A stretch of 8,505 nucleotides of DNA from an uncultured Ruminococcus sp. (GTDB lineage Bacteria; Bacillota; Clostridia; Oscillospirales; Ruminococcaceae), in assembly GCA_900752785.1 (NCBI GenBank), contig CAADWP010000018.1, positions 1-8,505 of the forward strand, written 5' to 3'. Numbering within the stretch: position 1 is the first letter of the stretch; each line of letters starts with the position of its first letter. The position numbers were made by a program, and so were the translations under genes. Below, one piece after another: positions 1 to 6,367 of the stretch. The notes below the pieces were generated by a model that made no database searches, had not been told where the DNA came from, and worked only from the letters and a program-made list of their open reading frames with translations.

Positions 1-57
1 TCTTCCCATTTCCGCATATGCGGCAAAAAATTCACTATTATCGTAAATATTTCTCAT
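1..57 (-). CDS. Probable class I SAM-dependent methyltransferase, N-terminal fragment (cut by window edge)
   Basis: Nineteen codons are visible, running off the left edge: an ATG at 57-55 followed by MRNIYDNSEFFAAYAEMGR. The start is supported by a strong GGAGGTAA ribosome binding site nine bases upstream. An opening of the type M-x-N-I-Y-D-(N/D)-x-x-F-F-x-x-Y-x-x-M is one I associate with small class I SAM-dependent methyltransferases of Clostridia. That product is a recollection of family look, not a domain match, because the SAM-binding GxGxG motif would lie outside the window. The gene is separated from rlmD by about 290 bases, so it is probably transcribed from its own promoter. Codons 12-16 contain a perfect 12-bp palindrome (CCGCATATGCGG, 12-23). 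The existence of a gene here is fairly likely; its function is tentative. Confidence 0.5.
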   Translation of the reverse strand, partial: MRNIYDNSEFFAAYAEMGR

Positions 58-63
58 TGATAA

Positions 64-71
64 TTACCTCC
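64..71 (-). promoter_or_regulatory. Ribosome binding site of the left-edge gene
   Basis: The minus strand reads GGAGGTAA here, a near-perfect complement to the 16S rRNA 3' end, with nine bases between GGAGG and the ATG at 57. It is the main evidence that the short fragment at 57-1 is a genuine gene start. Confidence 0.6.
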
Positions 72-84
72 ACAACTTCCGATT

Positions 85-113
85 TGTATAACCTCTCTTA
101 ACATCTAATCCAC
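85..113 (-). promoter_or_regulatory. Weak candidate promoter of the left-edge gene
   Basis: On the minus strand TATACA (90-85) resembles a -10 box and lies about 27 bases upstream of the start codon. At 17-bp spacing the -35 position is GTGGAT (113-108), a poor match to TTGACA that is itself part of a GTGGATTAGAT repeat copy. A weak -35 overlapped by a repeated motif is the usual layout for an activator-dependent promoter, but this is speculation from one site. Confidence 0.15.
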
Positions 114-224
114 TGCTCGAAAATGCCTTTACTATCGAGTTGCCGGATTTGTTGCCAAATCTAAAAACTCACTCAAAAATCCCTGACATCTAATCCACTA
201 ACTCAATTTGCGTTATCTAATCCA
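101..224 (-). repeat. Three direct copies of a TGGATTAGAT motif
   Basis: Read on the minus strand, AGTGGATTAGATGT occurs at 114-101 and again at 199-186 (14 of 14 identical). A shorter copy, TGGATTAGAT, lies at 224-215. All are in the same orientation, with start-to-start spacings of 85 and about 26-29 bp. A CTGACA hexamer (plus strand) also occurs twice, at 183-188 and 235-240, the first abutting a motif copy. Several same-direction repeats near a TG-starting end are typical of the ends of IS21-family insertion sequences. Regulator binding sites are the other simple reading. No transposase gene is present in the window. Confidence 0.5.
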
Positions 225-290
225 AGGTTACAACCTGACACACATTTTCACAGTGGATATGTTTCCATATAAAACAACCGAGCCATTTCA

Positions 291-317
291 GGAGTTAGGC
301 TTCTATTCCTAACTTCC
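291..317 (-). terminator. Stem-loop downstream of rlmD, possible weak terminator
   Basis: GGAGTTAGG (291-299) pairs with CCTAACTTCC (308-317), giving nine base pairs with one bulged base and an 8-nt loop. It lies 33 bases past the rlmD stop, where the end of the operon is expected. On the minus-strand RNA the stem is not followed directly by a U-tract; the nearest U-rich stretch (GTTGTTTTAT) starts about 14 bases later. The structure is real in sequence, but a role in intrinsic termination is doubtful; it could instead protect the mRNA 3' end. Confidence 0.3.
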
Positions 318-349
318 GAAAAGCCCGGAGATACGCCACTTTCTGACCA

Positions 350-1708
350 TTATTTTTCTTTTCTTGACATCAATACTACCGTCTCAACGTGCTTTGTTTT
401 AGGAAATAGATCAACTCCGCAGACTTTTTCGGCACTATAACCATTTTCTGACAGGTACTTCACATCTCTTGCAGCAGTAGCAGGATTACAAGAGATCATA
501 ATAACTTTTTGTGGAGCTGCTTCTGCAATCAAATGTAACGTTTCTTCAGAGCATCCTTTGCGCGGCGGATCAACGATAATAGTGTCGGGAGTATATCCGC
601 TTTCGTACAGCGCAGCAAATATTTTACCTGCATCTCCGCAGTAAAATTCAGCATTATTGATATTATTGCGCAATGCATTTCTTTTTGCATTTTCAATAGC
701 CTCAGGAACGATCTCAACTCCAATAACCTTTTTTACATTCTCAGCCATTGATAATCCAATTGTACCGGCGCCGCAATAAAGATCAACAACAACATCATTC
801 TTAGTAGGCGAAGCATAATCAAGCGCTTTAGCATAGAGCTTCTCAGCCTGAACAGTATTGACCTGGTAAAATGAAAGCGGTGATATTTCAATAACATTTC
901 CACACATAACGTCGTTGATTGTATCTCTTCCGAGAAGAGTTACACACCTTTTTCCAAGTATCACGTTCGTTTTATCAGGATTTATATTCAAAACAAAGCT
1001 TTTTACTTCAGGGAATTTCTCCGCAACTATCTTTCCCAGAGCTGCAAGCTGTCTTGAAATATCCCTGCGTACCACAATACACAGCATGATCTCCTCCGAA
1101 TGAACACCGCGCCGCAAATAAATATGACGCAATATTCCCGTATTACTTTCTTCTGAATAAATCGAAAATTTTTTCTCATTTAAATATTCAAGAACCGTTT
1201 TCAGAATTTCTCCAAAAACTTTAGGCTGAAGATCGCAATTGTCTACAGGCACAATACGGTGGCTTCTCGGAGCAAAAAATCCACATACGATCTTCCCGTC
1301 TGAATTTGAAAGAGGGTACTGAGCTTTATTACGATAATGTGAAATCTTGTCAGCAAAGATAAATTCGTCAAAAACAGGCTCGAGTCCTCCGATACGCTTG
1401 AAAGCATTCCTTAAGATCAGCTCCTTTGTGCGGCACTCAGCCTCATAGGAAATATGCCTGAAATCGCATCCTCCGCACTGCCTATAAACAGGACAAAAAT
1501 TCTCTGCACGATCTCCGGAAGGCGTAACTATTTCCTCAGCAATACCATAAGCAAAGCTTTTCAATGATTTAACGATCTTGCATTTTATTACATCGCCAAC
1601 CGCTGTCATAGGCACAAAAACAGCCATTCCGTCAATACGGCATACCCCATGCCCTTCGGACGTAATATCGGTTATTTCAGCGATATACCGCTGATTTTTT
1701 TCAAGCAT
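350..1708 (-). CDS. rlmD: 23S rRNA (uracil-C5)-methyltransferase, RumA/RlmD (RlmCD) family
   Basis: The 452-residue protein is a TrmA/RumA-type enzyme that uses SAM to form 5-methyluridine, most probably in 23S rRNA. An N-terminal TRAM RNA-binding domain spans about residues 1-60. Cysteines for a [4Fe-4S] cluster are visible at C72, C78, C81 (CX5CX2C) and C158. The Rossmann methyltransferase part shows FYQVN with Q282, DLYCGAGTIG (309-318) for SAM binding, DPPRKG from D380, the nucleophile C407 in SCNP, and the general base E442 in KHVETVVLMS. Length and ending are normal for the family. The start has a GGGAGG site seven bases upstream (1716-1721). The gene overlaps the end of hemZ by 37 bases, implying translational coupling and one transcript. 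Gram-positive members often modify two positions (RlmCD, U747 and U1939); sequence alone does not decide which is the target. Confidence 0.93.
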   Translation of the reverse strand: MLEKNQRYIAEITDITSEGHGVCRIDGMAVFVPMTAVGDVIKCKIVKSLKSFAYGIAEEIVTPSGDRAENFCPVYRQCGGCDFRHISYEAECRTKELILRNAFKRIGGLEPVFDEFIFADKISHYRNKAQYPLSNSDGKIVCGFFAPRSHRIVPVDNCDLQPKVFGEILKTVLEYLNEKKFSIYSEESNTGILRHIYLRRGVHSEEIMLCIVVRRDISRQLAALGKIVAEKFPEVKSFVLNINPDKTNVILGKRCVTLLGRDTINDVMCGNVIEISPLSFYQVNTVQAEKLYAKALDYASPTKNDVVVDLYCGAGTIGLSMAENVKKVIGVEIVPEAIENAKRNALRNNINNAEFYCGDAGKIFAALYESGYTPDTIIVDPPRKGCSEETLHLIAEAAPQKVIMISCNPATAARDVKYLSENGYSAEKVCGVDLFPKTKHVETVVLMSRKEK

Positions 1709-3159
1709 TCCACTGCCTCCCTTTTCTTTTCCATGAGTCTGTCAAAATGATTTATATATTCGTACGGAAATTTATAATTATGAATCCTCTCGATTCTTCC
1801 TCCCGGATATACAAGCTTTGTTGAAGCCGCACAGCCTACGCCAAGAATGGTCTGAGTCTCGTCCATAATAAAAATATTATACCAGCTCTCAAATCCTTTT
1901 TTTGCATAACCAACATTTTCAAGGTTATCAAGAGTATTTTTCTGACGATACATATAGTAAGGAAAATAACCGCTTTTCATTAGCTTATCAATACTATAAT
2001 CAACCATTTCAGCCGCGGGATTTGACGCAAACTCGCTGCCTGCGGCAAAAATACTCGCCGCGCGCTTTATTGTCAGCGTATGAACGGTTATGCTCTCGGG
2101 ATCAAGTTCGATTATCCTGTCGAGCGTACTGCAAAAGCTTTCAGCTGATTCAGTAGGCAGCCCCGCAATAAGATCCGTATTTATATTGGTAAATCCCGCT
2201 TTTCGGGCAAGCTCAAATGAACGCAAAAATTCGCTGCCCGAATGCTTTCTTCCAATTATGTGCAATACATCGTCGTTGAGCGTCTGAGGATTTACGGAAA
2301 TTCTCTGCGCTCCCAATTCCTTAATGACATGAAGCTTTTCTTCTGTGATCGTATCGGGTCTGCCAGCTTCAACGCTGTATTCACGAACACTGTCAAGATC
2401 AAAATTTTTCGCAACGCATTCCATGACCGTGCGAAGCTCTTCCGCCGAAATAGAAGTAGGTGTTCCACCGCCAAAATATATCGTATCTATCTTTATTCCG
2501 TACTCCTTGACCATTTCTGCGGTTATTTCGATCTCGCGGCAAAGCGCATCCACATACTGCGGCATAAGCTTTACTGCGGAATCCATTGAATGTGAAACAA
2601 ACGAGCAATAGCTGCACCGCGTCGGACAGAACGGTATTGAAACGTAAAGACTTACAGCAGACCGGTCAATTTTTTCAAGTATCGGAAGCTGATTCACGGC
2701 TGTTGAATAAGCAAGCTCAAGCTTTCCATGAGAGATCTCGTATTTTTCAGAAAGAGCAGAAAAAATTTCCTCCTTTGAAAGTCCGCAGTTCATAAGCTCG
2801 GTTACTCTTTTCACCGGACGTATACCCGTCATAAGTCCCCATGGCGGAATTATACCTGTTTTTTCGCTTAAAATATGGAATATAAGGCGGCATAACTCAT
2901 GTTCGCATACGGCTTCATCAGTCCCGGGCGGCAATTTCCTTTCAGCATGAGAAAGCTCTCCCCTAATCATTATATCGGTATAGATCCTGACGCCCTTTTC
3001 AACGCCTGCAATAACAAAATCCGTTCCGCAAGCATTATCGGCATTGTCCGAAAAGGCAAAGCGGTCGGTTCTAAAAAACAGCTTTAATGTCGATTCAATC
3101 TCGTATTTAAAAGAATTGCCGATTAAAACAACCGGCATTTTAAAAGAATTATCATTCAT
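1672..3159 (-). CDS. hemZ: Coproporphyrinogen dehydrogenase HemZ, radical SAM family
   Basis: The 495-residue protein belongs to the HemN/HemZ branch of radical SAM enzymes. HemZ is assigned to oxygen-independent conversion of coproporphyrinogen III in haem synthesis, although for many Firmicute members this activity is unproven. The HemZ-specific N-terminal region (about 1-165) carries PPWGLMTGIRPVKR (105-118), a hallmark of this subgroup. The radical SAM core begins at LYVSIPFCPTRCSYCSF, with cluster ligands C178, C182 and C185, followed by YFGGGTPTS (228-236) and the ISVNPQT segment (287-293). The C-terminal MYRQKNTLDNLENVGY (403-418) is typical of HemN-like proteins. The start overlaps the stop of the upstream hydrolase gene in an ATGA arrangement. 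The nearest purine-rich site (GAGAGG) is about 12-14 bases away, so initiation probably depends on re-initiation by terminating ribosomes. No other haem genes are in the window. Confidence 0.9.
   Translation of the reverse strand: MNDNSFKMPVVLIGNSFKYEIESTLKLFFRTDRFAFSDNADNACGTDFVIAGVEKGVRIYTDIMIRGELSHAERKLPPGTDEAVCEHELCRLIFHILSEKTGIIPPWGLMTGIRPVKRVTELMNCGLSKEEIFSALSEKYEISHGKLELAYSTAVNQLPILEKIDRSAVSLYVSIPFCPTRCSYCSFVSHSMDSAVKLMPQYVDALCREIEITAEMVKEYGIKIDTIYFGGGTPTSISAEELRTVMECVAKNFDLDSVREYSVEAGRPDTITEEKLHVIKELGAQRISVNPQTLNDDVLHIIGRKHSGSEFLRSFELARKAGFTNINTDLIAGLPTESAESFCSTLDRIIELDPESITVHTLTIKRAASIFAAGSEFASNPAAEMVDYSIDKLMKSGYFPYYMYRQKNTLDNLENVGYAKKGFESWYNIFIMDETQTILGVGCAASTKLVYPGGRIERIHNYKFPYEYINHFDRLMEKKREAVECLKKISGISLK
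1716..1721 (-). promoter_or_regulatory. Ribosome binding site of rlmD inside hemZ
   Basis: GGGAGG on the minus strand lies seven bases before the rlmD ATG at 1708. It sits inside the last codons of hemZ and fixes the rlmD start, confirming that the 37-bp overlap is real and not a too-long ORF call. Confidence 0.7.
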
Positions 3160-3788
3160 ATTTTATTGAAACCTCTCATAAACGGATTTGTCATTTTTTC
3201 ATATTCAAGAGTCGTAGTCTCACCGTGTCCGGGAAATATTCTGCAATTCTTATCAATAATGTACAATGCATAAAGGGAATTGTGCATATCAATAGGGCTG
3301 CTTCCGGGAAAATCCGTTCTTCCCGCCGAACCTTTAAACAAAGTATCTCCGGTAAAAATAACGTCTCCGCAAACGTAACAGACGCTTCCTTCGGAATGAC
3401 CGGGAGTATGGATTAGCGTTATCGTGCAGTCTCCGTCGGTAATGACGCATCCGTTGTTGATCGCGGTAAATCTCTCCACAGGAACGAAAGGCAGCCTGCT
3501 CATTCCGATATGCAGGGAATAAGCCGCGCTGGTAAGCATCCTTACATCTCCGTCATGGACAAAGACTTCCGCACCGGTAGCTTTTCTTACATCCTCAACG
3601 CCGCCGATATGATCGAAATGACCATGAGTCAGCAATATTTTTGAGAGCGCCAGCTCTTTTTCTTTAAGAAAGCTTAGGAAATAGGAGCTGTCGCCGCCGA
3701 TATCAACGGCAATACAGCGTCCGGGCGCTGTTTCAACAATATAACAATTTGCTCCAAGCTCTCCAAGCTGAAGATCATAAATTTTCAT
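3156..3788 (-). CDS. MBL-fold metal-dependent hydrolase, glyoxalase II-like
   Basis: A complete 210-residue metallo-beta-lactamase-fold protein, compact like the YcbL/YqgX-type single-domain glyoxalase II relatives. The binuclear metal site is intact: THGHFDH with H55, H57, D59 and H60, H131 in TPGHSEGS, D148 in FTGDTLF, and H188 in FPGHGETT. There is no signal peptide, so it is probably cytosolic. Family members hydrolyse thioesters such as S-lactoylglutathione or other bacillithiol- or CoA-type adducts; the substrate here cannot be read from the sequence. The start has GGAG six bases upstream and lies 18 bases after the relA stop; the stop overlaps the hemZ start by 4 bases. The relA-MBL-hemZ order recurs in Clostridia, but no biochemical link explaining it is apparent. 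Confidence 0.9.
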   Translation of the reverse strand: MKIYDLQLGELGANCYIVETAPGRCIAVDIGGDSSYFLSFLKEKELALSKILLTHGHFDHIGGVEDVRKATGAEVFVHDGDVRMLTSAAYSLHIGMSRLPFVPVERFTAINNGCVITDGDCTITLIHTPGHSEGSVCYVCGDVIFTGDTLFKGSAGRTDFPGSSPIDMHNSLYALYIIDKNCRIFPGHGETTTLEYEKMTNPFMRGFNKI

Positions 3789-3806
3789 ATATATCTCCGA
3801 TCCGCG

Positions 3807-6107
3807 TTATATAGCGGCTCTTTCCACCGTTACAACGCCTCTGATTTTTCTAAGCTTGTCAAACAAAGTTTTAAGCTGTTCCGTACTTGAAATAATGATC
3901 GTACCCTCAAAAAGTGCGTTTCCGTTTTTAAGTATTCTTGAAGAGGAATGAACGATCGGCACTCTTGCTTCCATTAAAACGGCAGAAATATCGTAAACAA
4001 GCCCTACACGGTCAACAGCAATAACTTCAAAGCTCGTCTGGAGCTGCGAATTGCTGTGCTCAGACCACTGGATATCACACCACCTGTTAAGCTCCTCGGG
4101 ATTATTGCGGCTGAGAACGGCACGGTAATTAGTACATTTTTTTGTGTGAACCGAGATACCGTGACCGCGTGTAATAAATCCCACAATATCGTCTCCGGGC
4201 AAAGGATTGCAGCACTGAGCGAATTTTACGACTACATCGTCGATCTGGTCAAGAATTATACTGCTGCTCTTTTCGGCTGATTTCGGCTTGATAAGCGGCA
4301 TTGCAGGGACGTTCCTTTCGGCGGCATACTGCTTTTCATATTTATCCTTTAAACGAGGCAGGATCTTTGAAAGGAGGATTCCTCCATAACCGATAGAAGC
4401 ATAAAAATCATCAAGAGATTCGCAGTTATGACGACTGAAATCATCTTCAAGAAAGGAAGCGTACTCGGATTCGTCAAGATTGATCTTATGCCGTTTGAAC
4501 TCGCGTTCCAGAATAGCCTTGCCCTCAACGATATTTTCCTCACGCCGTTCCTTTTTGAACCATGAGCGTATCTTTGAACGCGCTTCGTTCGTTCTTACAA
4601 TGTTAAGCCACGCTCTGTTCGGTCCCTTTTCGGGATCCTTGCTTGTGATTATTTCGCATATCTGCCCCGTCTGGAGCTTATAATCAAGCGGAACAATTCT
4701 TCCGTCAACCTTTGCGCCGACCGTTTTATGACCGACCTGAGTATGAATACGATAAGCAAAGTCAATTACTGTTGAATCAATAGGCAGACATATTGACATT
4801 CCGCGCGGAGTCATTACAACAATATCCTCCGGTGCAAGATCTGTTTTGATAATACGAACGATCTCCTCTACATCGTCAGAGGTCTGCTGAGCTTCGATAA
4901 CCTGGCGAACCCAAGCGAGACGCTGCTCCATTTTATCCTTGCTCTGAATGCCTTCCTTGTACTTCCAATGAGCGGCAATGCCGTATTCCGCAGTTTCATG
5001 CATATCCCATGTACGTATCTGCACCTCGAAAGGAATCCCCTCCTTGCCCAGAACAGTCGTATGCAAAGATTGATACATATTGGATTTCGGAGTGGATATA
5101 TAGTCTTTGAAGCGGTTGGGCAGCGGATGGAACATATCGTGAATAAGTCCGAGAACATTATAGCACTCTGCAATTGTCGTAACGATTATCCTGACGGCAT
5201 ATTTGTCATAGATCTCGTCGATATTTTTGTGGTTGACAAAAATTTTCTTATAAATGCCGTAAATGCTCTTGACGCGTCCCTCAATCTGGGGCGGCTCGGC
5301 AAATTCCTCAGACTTGAAACGCTGAGCTATTCGGCTCTTGATAATTTCAATAAATGCCTCTCGCTCTTCCTTTTTGTTTTCGAGAATACTCTCGATCTCG
5401 GAATACGCAAACGGATCGAGATAATGAAAGGAAAGATCCTCCAGTTCTTCTTTGACAGCTCTGATTCCCAGACGGTGAGCAATGGGCGCGTATATGTTCA
5501 TTGTTTCGAGCGCGGTATTGCACTGCTTGTCAAGAGGGCGGTATTTCAGTGTCCTCATATTGTGAAGCCTGTCGCAAAGCTTGATTATCATGACGCGAAT
5601 ATCCTGCGACATGGCGAGAAGTATCTTGCGGATATTTTCAGCCTGCTGCTGCTCCTTTGTAAAAAGCGGTATCTTGCTCAGTTTAGTAACGCCGTCTACA
5701 AGCATGGCAACGTCCTGACCAAAACGCTTTTTCAGATCGTTCAGAGTTGCCGGAGTATCCTCCACAACGTCGTGAAGCAAAGCTGCGCATACGGTATCCG
5801 TATCCATACCGAGATTAAGCAGGATGCTTGCCACAGCAAGCGGATGAATTATATAAGCCTGACCCGAAGAACGCTTCTGACCTTCATGAGCCTTTGCCGC
5901 AAACTCGTAAGCGGAAATTATCTTGCTGAGATCATACTGCTTATCGCTCGTCAGTATCTTCTGGATAATCATTTCAATTGTAAAATTATCGTCGTAATCG
6001 GGAATAGTATTCAGAAACTCCTCGGGATTGAGAGGCTCAGCCGTTTCGGGTATCGGAGCCATTGCCTCCGAGCTGCTCAATGCGGAAAAATTCATATTGT
6101 CATTCAT
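3807..6107 (-). CDS. relA: Bifunctional (p)ppGpp synthetase/hydrolase, RelA/SpoT (Rel) family
   Basis: This 766-residue long RSH enzyme makes (p)ppGpp from ATP and GTP/GDP and degrades it, controlling the stringent response on the ribosome. The hydrolase HD domain is intact: H88 in YIIHP, LLHDVVEDT with H112-D113 and E116-D117, and CDRLHNMRTL with D179 and N183. The synthetase domain shows RVKSIYGIYKK (278-288), D301, RFKDYISTPK (332-341), Y345QSLH and EVQIRT with E361. The RFKD loop is of the RxKD type found in bifunctional Rel proteins, not the acidic type of synthetase-only RelA. TGS (about 425-490), the zinc-finger/CC region with C632, C633, H654 and C658, and a C-terminal ACT domain (about 690-765) complete the architecture. 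AAGGAG lies seven bases upstream of the chosen ATG. The first 40 residues are a poorly conserved extension before the HD domain. The upstream spacer is occupied by repeat elements. Confidence 0.97.
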   Translation of the reverse strand: MNDNMNFSALSSSEAMAPIPETAEPLNPEEFLNTIPDYDDNFTIEMIIQKILTSDKQYDLSKIISAYEFAAKAHEGQKRSSGQAYIIHPLAVASILLNLGMDTDTVCAALLHDVVEDTPATLNDLKKRFGQDVAMLVDGVTKLSKIPLFTKEQQQAENIRKILLAMSQDIRVMIIKLCDRLHNMRTLKYRPLDKQCNTALETMNIYAPIAHRLGIRAVKEELEDLSFHYLDPFAYSEIESILENKKEEREAFIEIIKSRIAQRFKSEEFAEPPQIEGRVKSIYGIYKKIFVNHKNIDEIYDKYAVRIIVTTIAECYNVLGLIHDMFHPLPNRFKDYISTPKSNMYQSLHTTVLGKEGIPFEVQIRTWDMHETAEYGIAAHWKYKEGIQSKDKMEQRLAWVRQVIEAQQTSDDVEEIVRIIKTDLAPEDIVVMTPRGMSICLPIDSTVIDFAYRIHTQVGHKTVGAKVDGRIVPLDYKLQTGQICEIITSKDPEKGPNRAWLNIVRTNEARSKIRSWFKKERREENIVEGKAILEREFKRHKINLDESEYASFLEDDFSRHNCESLDDFYASIGYGGILLSKILPRLKDKYEKQYAAERNVPAMPLIKPKSAEKSSSIILDQIDDVVVKFAQCCNPLPGDDIVGFITRGHGISVHTKKCTNYRAVLSRNNPEELNRWCDIQWSEHSNSQLQTSFEVIAVDRVGLVYDISAVLMEARVPIVHSSSRILKNGNALFEGTIIISSTEQLKTLFDKLRKIRGVVTVERAAI

Positions 6108-6114
6108 ATGCGTT

Positions 6115-6120
6115 CTCCTT
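6115..6120 (-). promoter_or_regulatory. Ribosome binding site of relA
   Basis: AAGGAG on the minus strand with seven bases to the ATG at 6107. It lies outside the repeat elements, so the relA translation signal was not altered by their insertion. Confidence 0.7.
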
Positions 6121-6136
6121 AAAGTTTATTTGCTTA

Positions 6137-6297
6137 GAGCCTGTTTAGTATCTTTCTGCGTACATCTTTTTTGCAAATTTTCATGATGAACTTCGTCAAA
6201 AGTCCTTGCAATACGTCAGTATTCCTGCGCACTTTTTCCTTGTCAGCATAAAAATTATGCTCAAAAATCTGCACACACAAAGATACTAAACAGGCTC
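6137..6297. mobile_element. MITE-like palindromic element 1 (161 bp) between recJ and relA
   Basis: The stretch begins with GAGCCTGTTTAGTATCTTT (6137-6155), and the exact reverse complement ends at 6297. The perfect inverted repeat extends four more bases outward on each side, to 6133-6155 and 6279-6301 (23 of 23). A TA dinucleotide flanks both ends (6135-6136 and 6298-6299), compatible with a 2-bp TA target duplication. Pairing continues imperfectly inward: a CTGCGTAC-like block follows the left repeat, recurs at 6218-6232 (AGTATTCCTGCGCAC), and has a diverged version inside the right repeat. A short palindrome AGCATAAAAATTATGCT lies at 6245-6261. No full transposase is present, so it would be a non-autonomous element. 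The family is unassigned; the GAGCCTGTTT end weakly recalls IS5-type or TA-targeting elements. Confidence 0.65.
6147..6176 (-). promoter_or_regulatory. Candidate outward promoter within element 1 towards relA
   Basis: The minus strand has TTGCAA (6176-6171), an 18-bp spacer, then GATACT (6152-6147). Each hexamer matches the sigma-70 consensus at four of six positions. The -10-like box lies in the terminal repeat and points to relA, whose start is 40 bases downstream. Such partial matches are common in AT-rich DNA, so this is only a suggestion that the element could drive relA independently of recJ. Confidence 0.2.
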
Positions 6298-6299
6298 TA

Positions 6300-6367
6300 A
6301 GGAACTGTACAATAATAAACTATGCATTCAGTCAAGCATCAATGTGCAGTTTTTATGCACAGTTCCT
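6300..6367. mobile_element. Small inverted-repeat element 2 (68 bp) at the recJ stop codon
   Basis: TAAGGAACTGT (6298-6308) is the exact reverse complement of ACAGTTCCTTA (6359-6369), and pairing resumes after one mismatch. A TA flanks each side (6298-6299 and 6368-6369), so the element proper is 6300-6367. The left TA is shared with element 1. The right TA is part of the recJ TAA stop codon. Inside is a second hairpin, TGTGCA/TGCACA (6343-6348 and 6356-6361, 7-nt loop). At this length it can only be a passenger element or a remnant. It may also be a simple mRNA 3'-end hairpin of recJ, but neither stem has a U-tract after it, so I do not call a terminator. Confidence 0.5.

Larger units (their letters stand above)
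72..349. other. Non-coding interval between rlmD and the left-edge gene
   Basis: This 278-bp stretch has no ORF with a credible start. It contains, from right to left, a hairpin just after rlmD (291-317), a short imperfect palindrome around 257-270, three TGGATTAGAT repeats, and a pair of GTTGCC hexamers (139-144 and 151-156). Two short stop-free frames run leftward past the rlmD stop, one in the rlmD frame itself for 33 codons, but neither has a start codon with a ribosome binding site. I recognise neither peptide. The interval is best read as the operon's 3' end plus a repeat-bearing region upstream of the next gene. Confidence 0.5.

Noticed and set aside
12..23. Perfect palindrome CCGCATATGCGG
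   Set aside because: It is inside the first codons of the left-edge gene and encodes ordinary residues. Alone, a 12-bp palindrome is not evidence of an operator.
2242..2611. Overlapping plus-strand open frames opposite hemZ
   Set aside because: They are antisense to the conserved radical SAM core and have no ribosome binding site or family-like sequence.
4968..6122. A 384-codon plus-strand open frame
   Set aside because: It lies wholly opposite relA, whose domains and catalytic residues are unmistakable. The translated product has no recognisable domain; it is a shadow of the relA codon pattern.
6134..6319. A small protein gene in element 1
   Set aside because: There is no ribosome binding site or convincing start codon, and the frame runs through both terminal repeats. 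It is better described as a property of the repeat element.
6343..6361. Intrinsic terminator after recJ
   Set aside because: The TGTGCA/TGCACA hairpin is only six pairs and is followed on the minus-strand RNA by UUGAUGC, not a U-tract.
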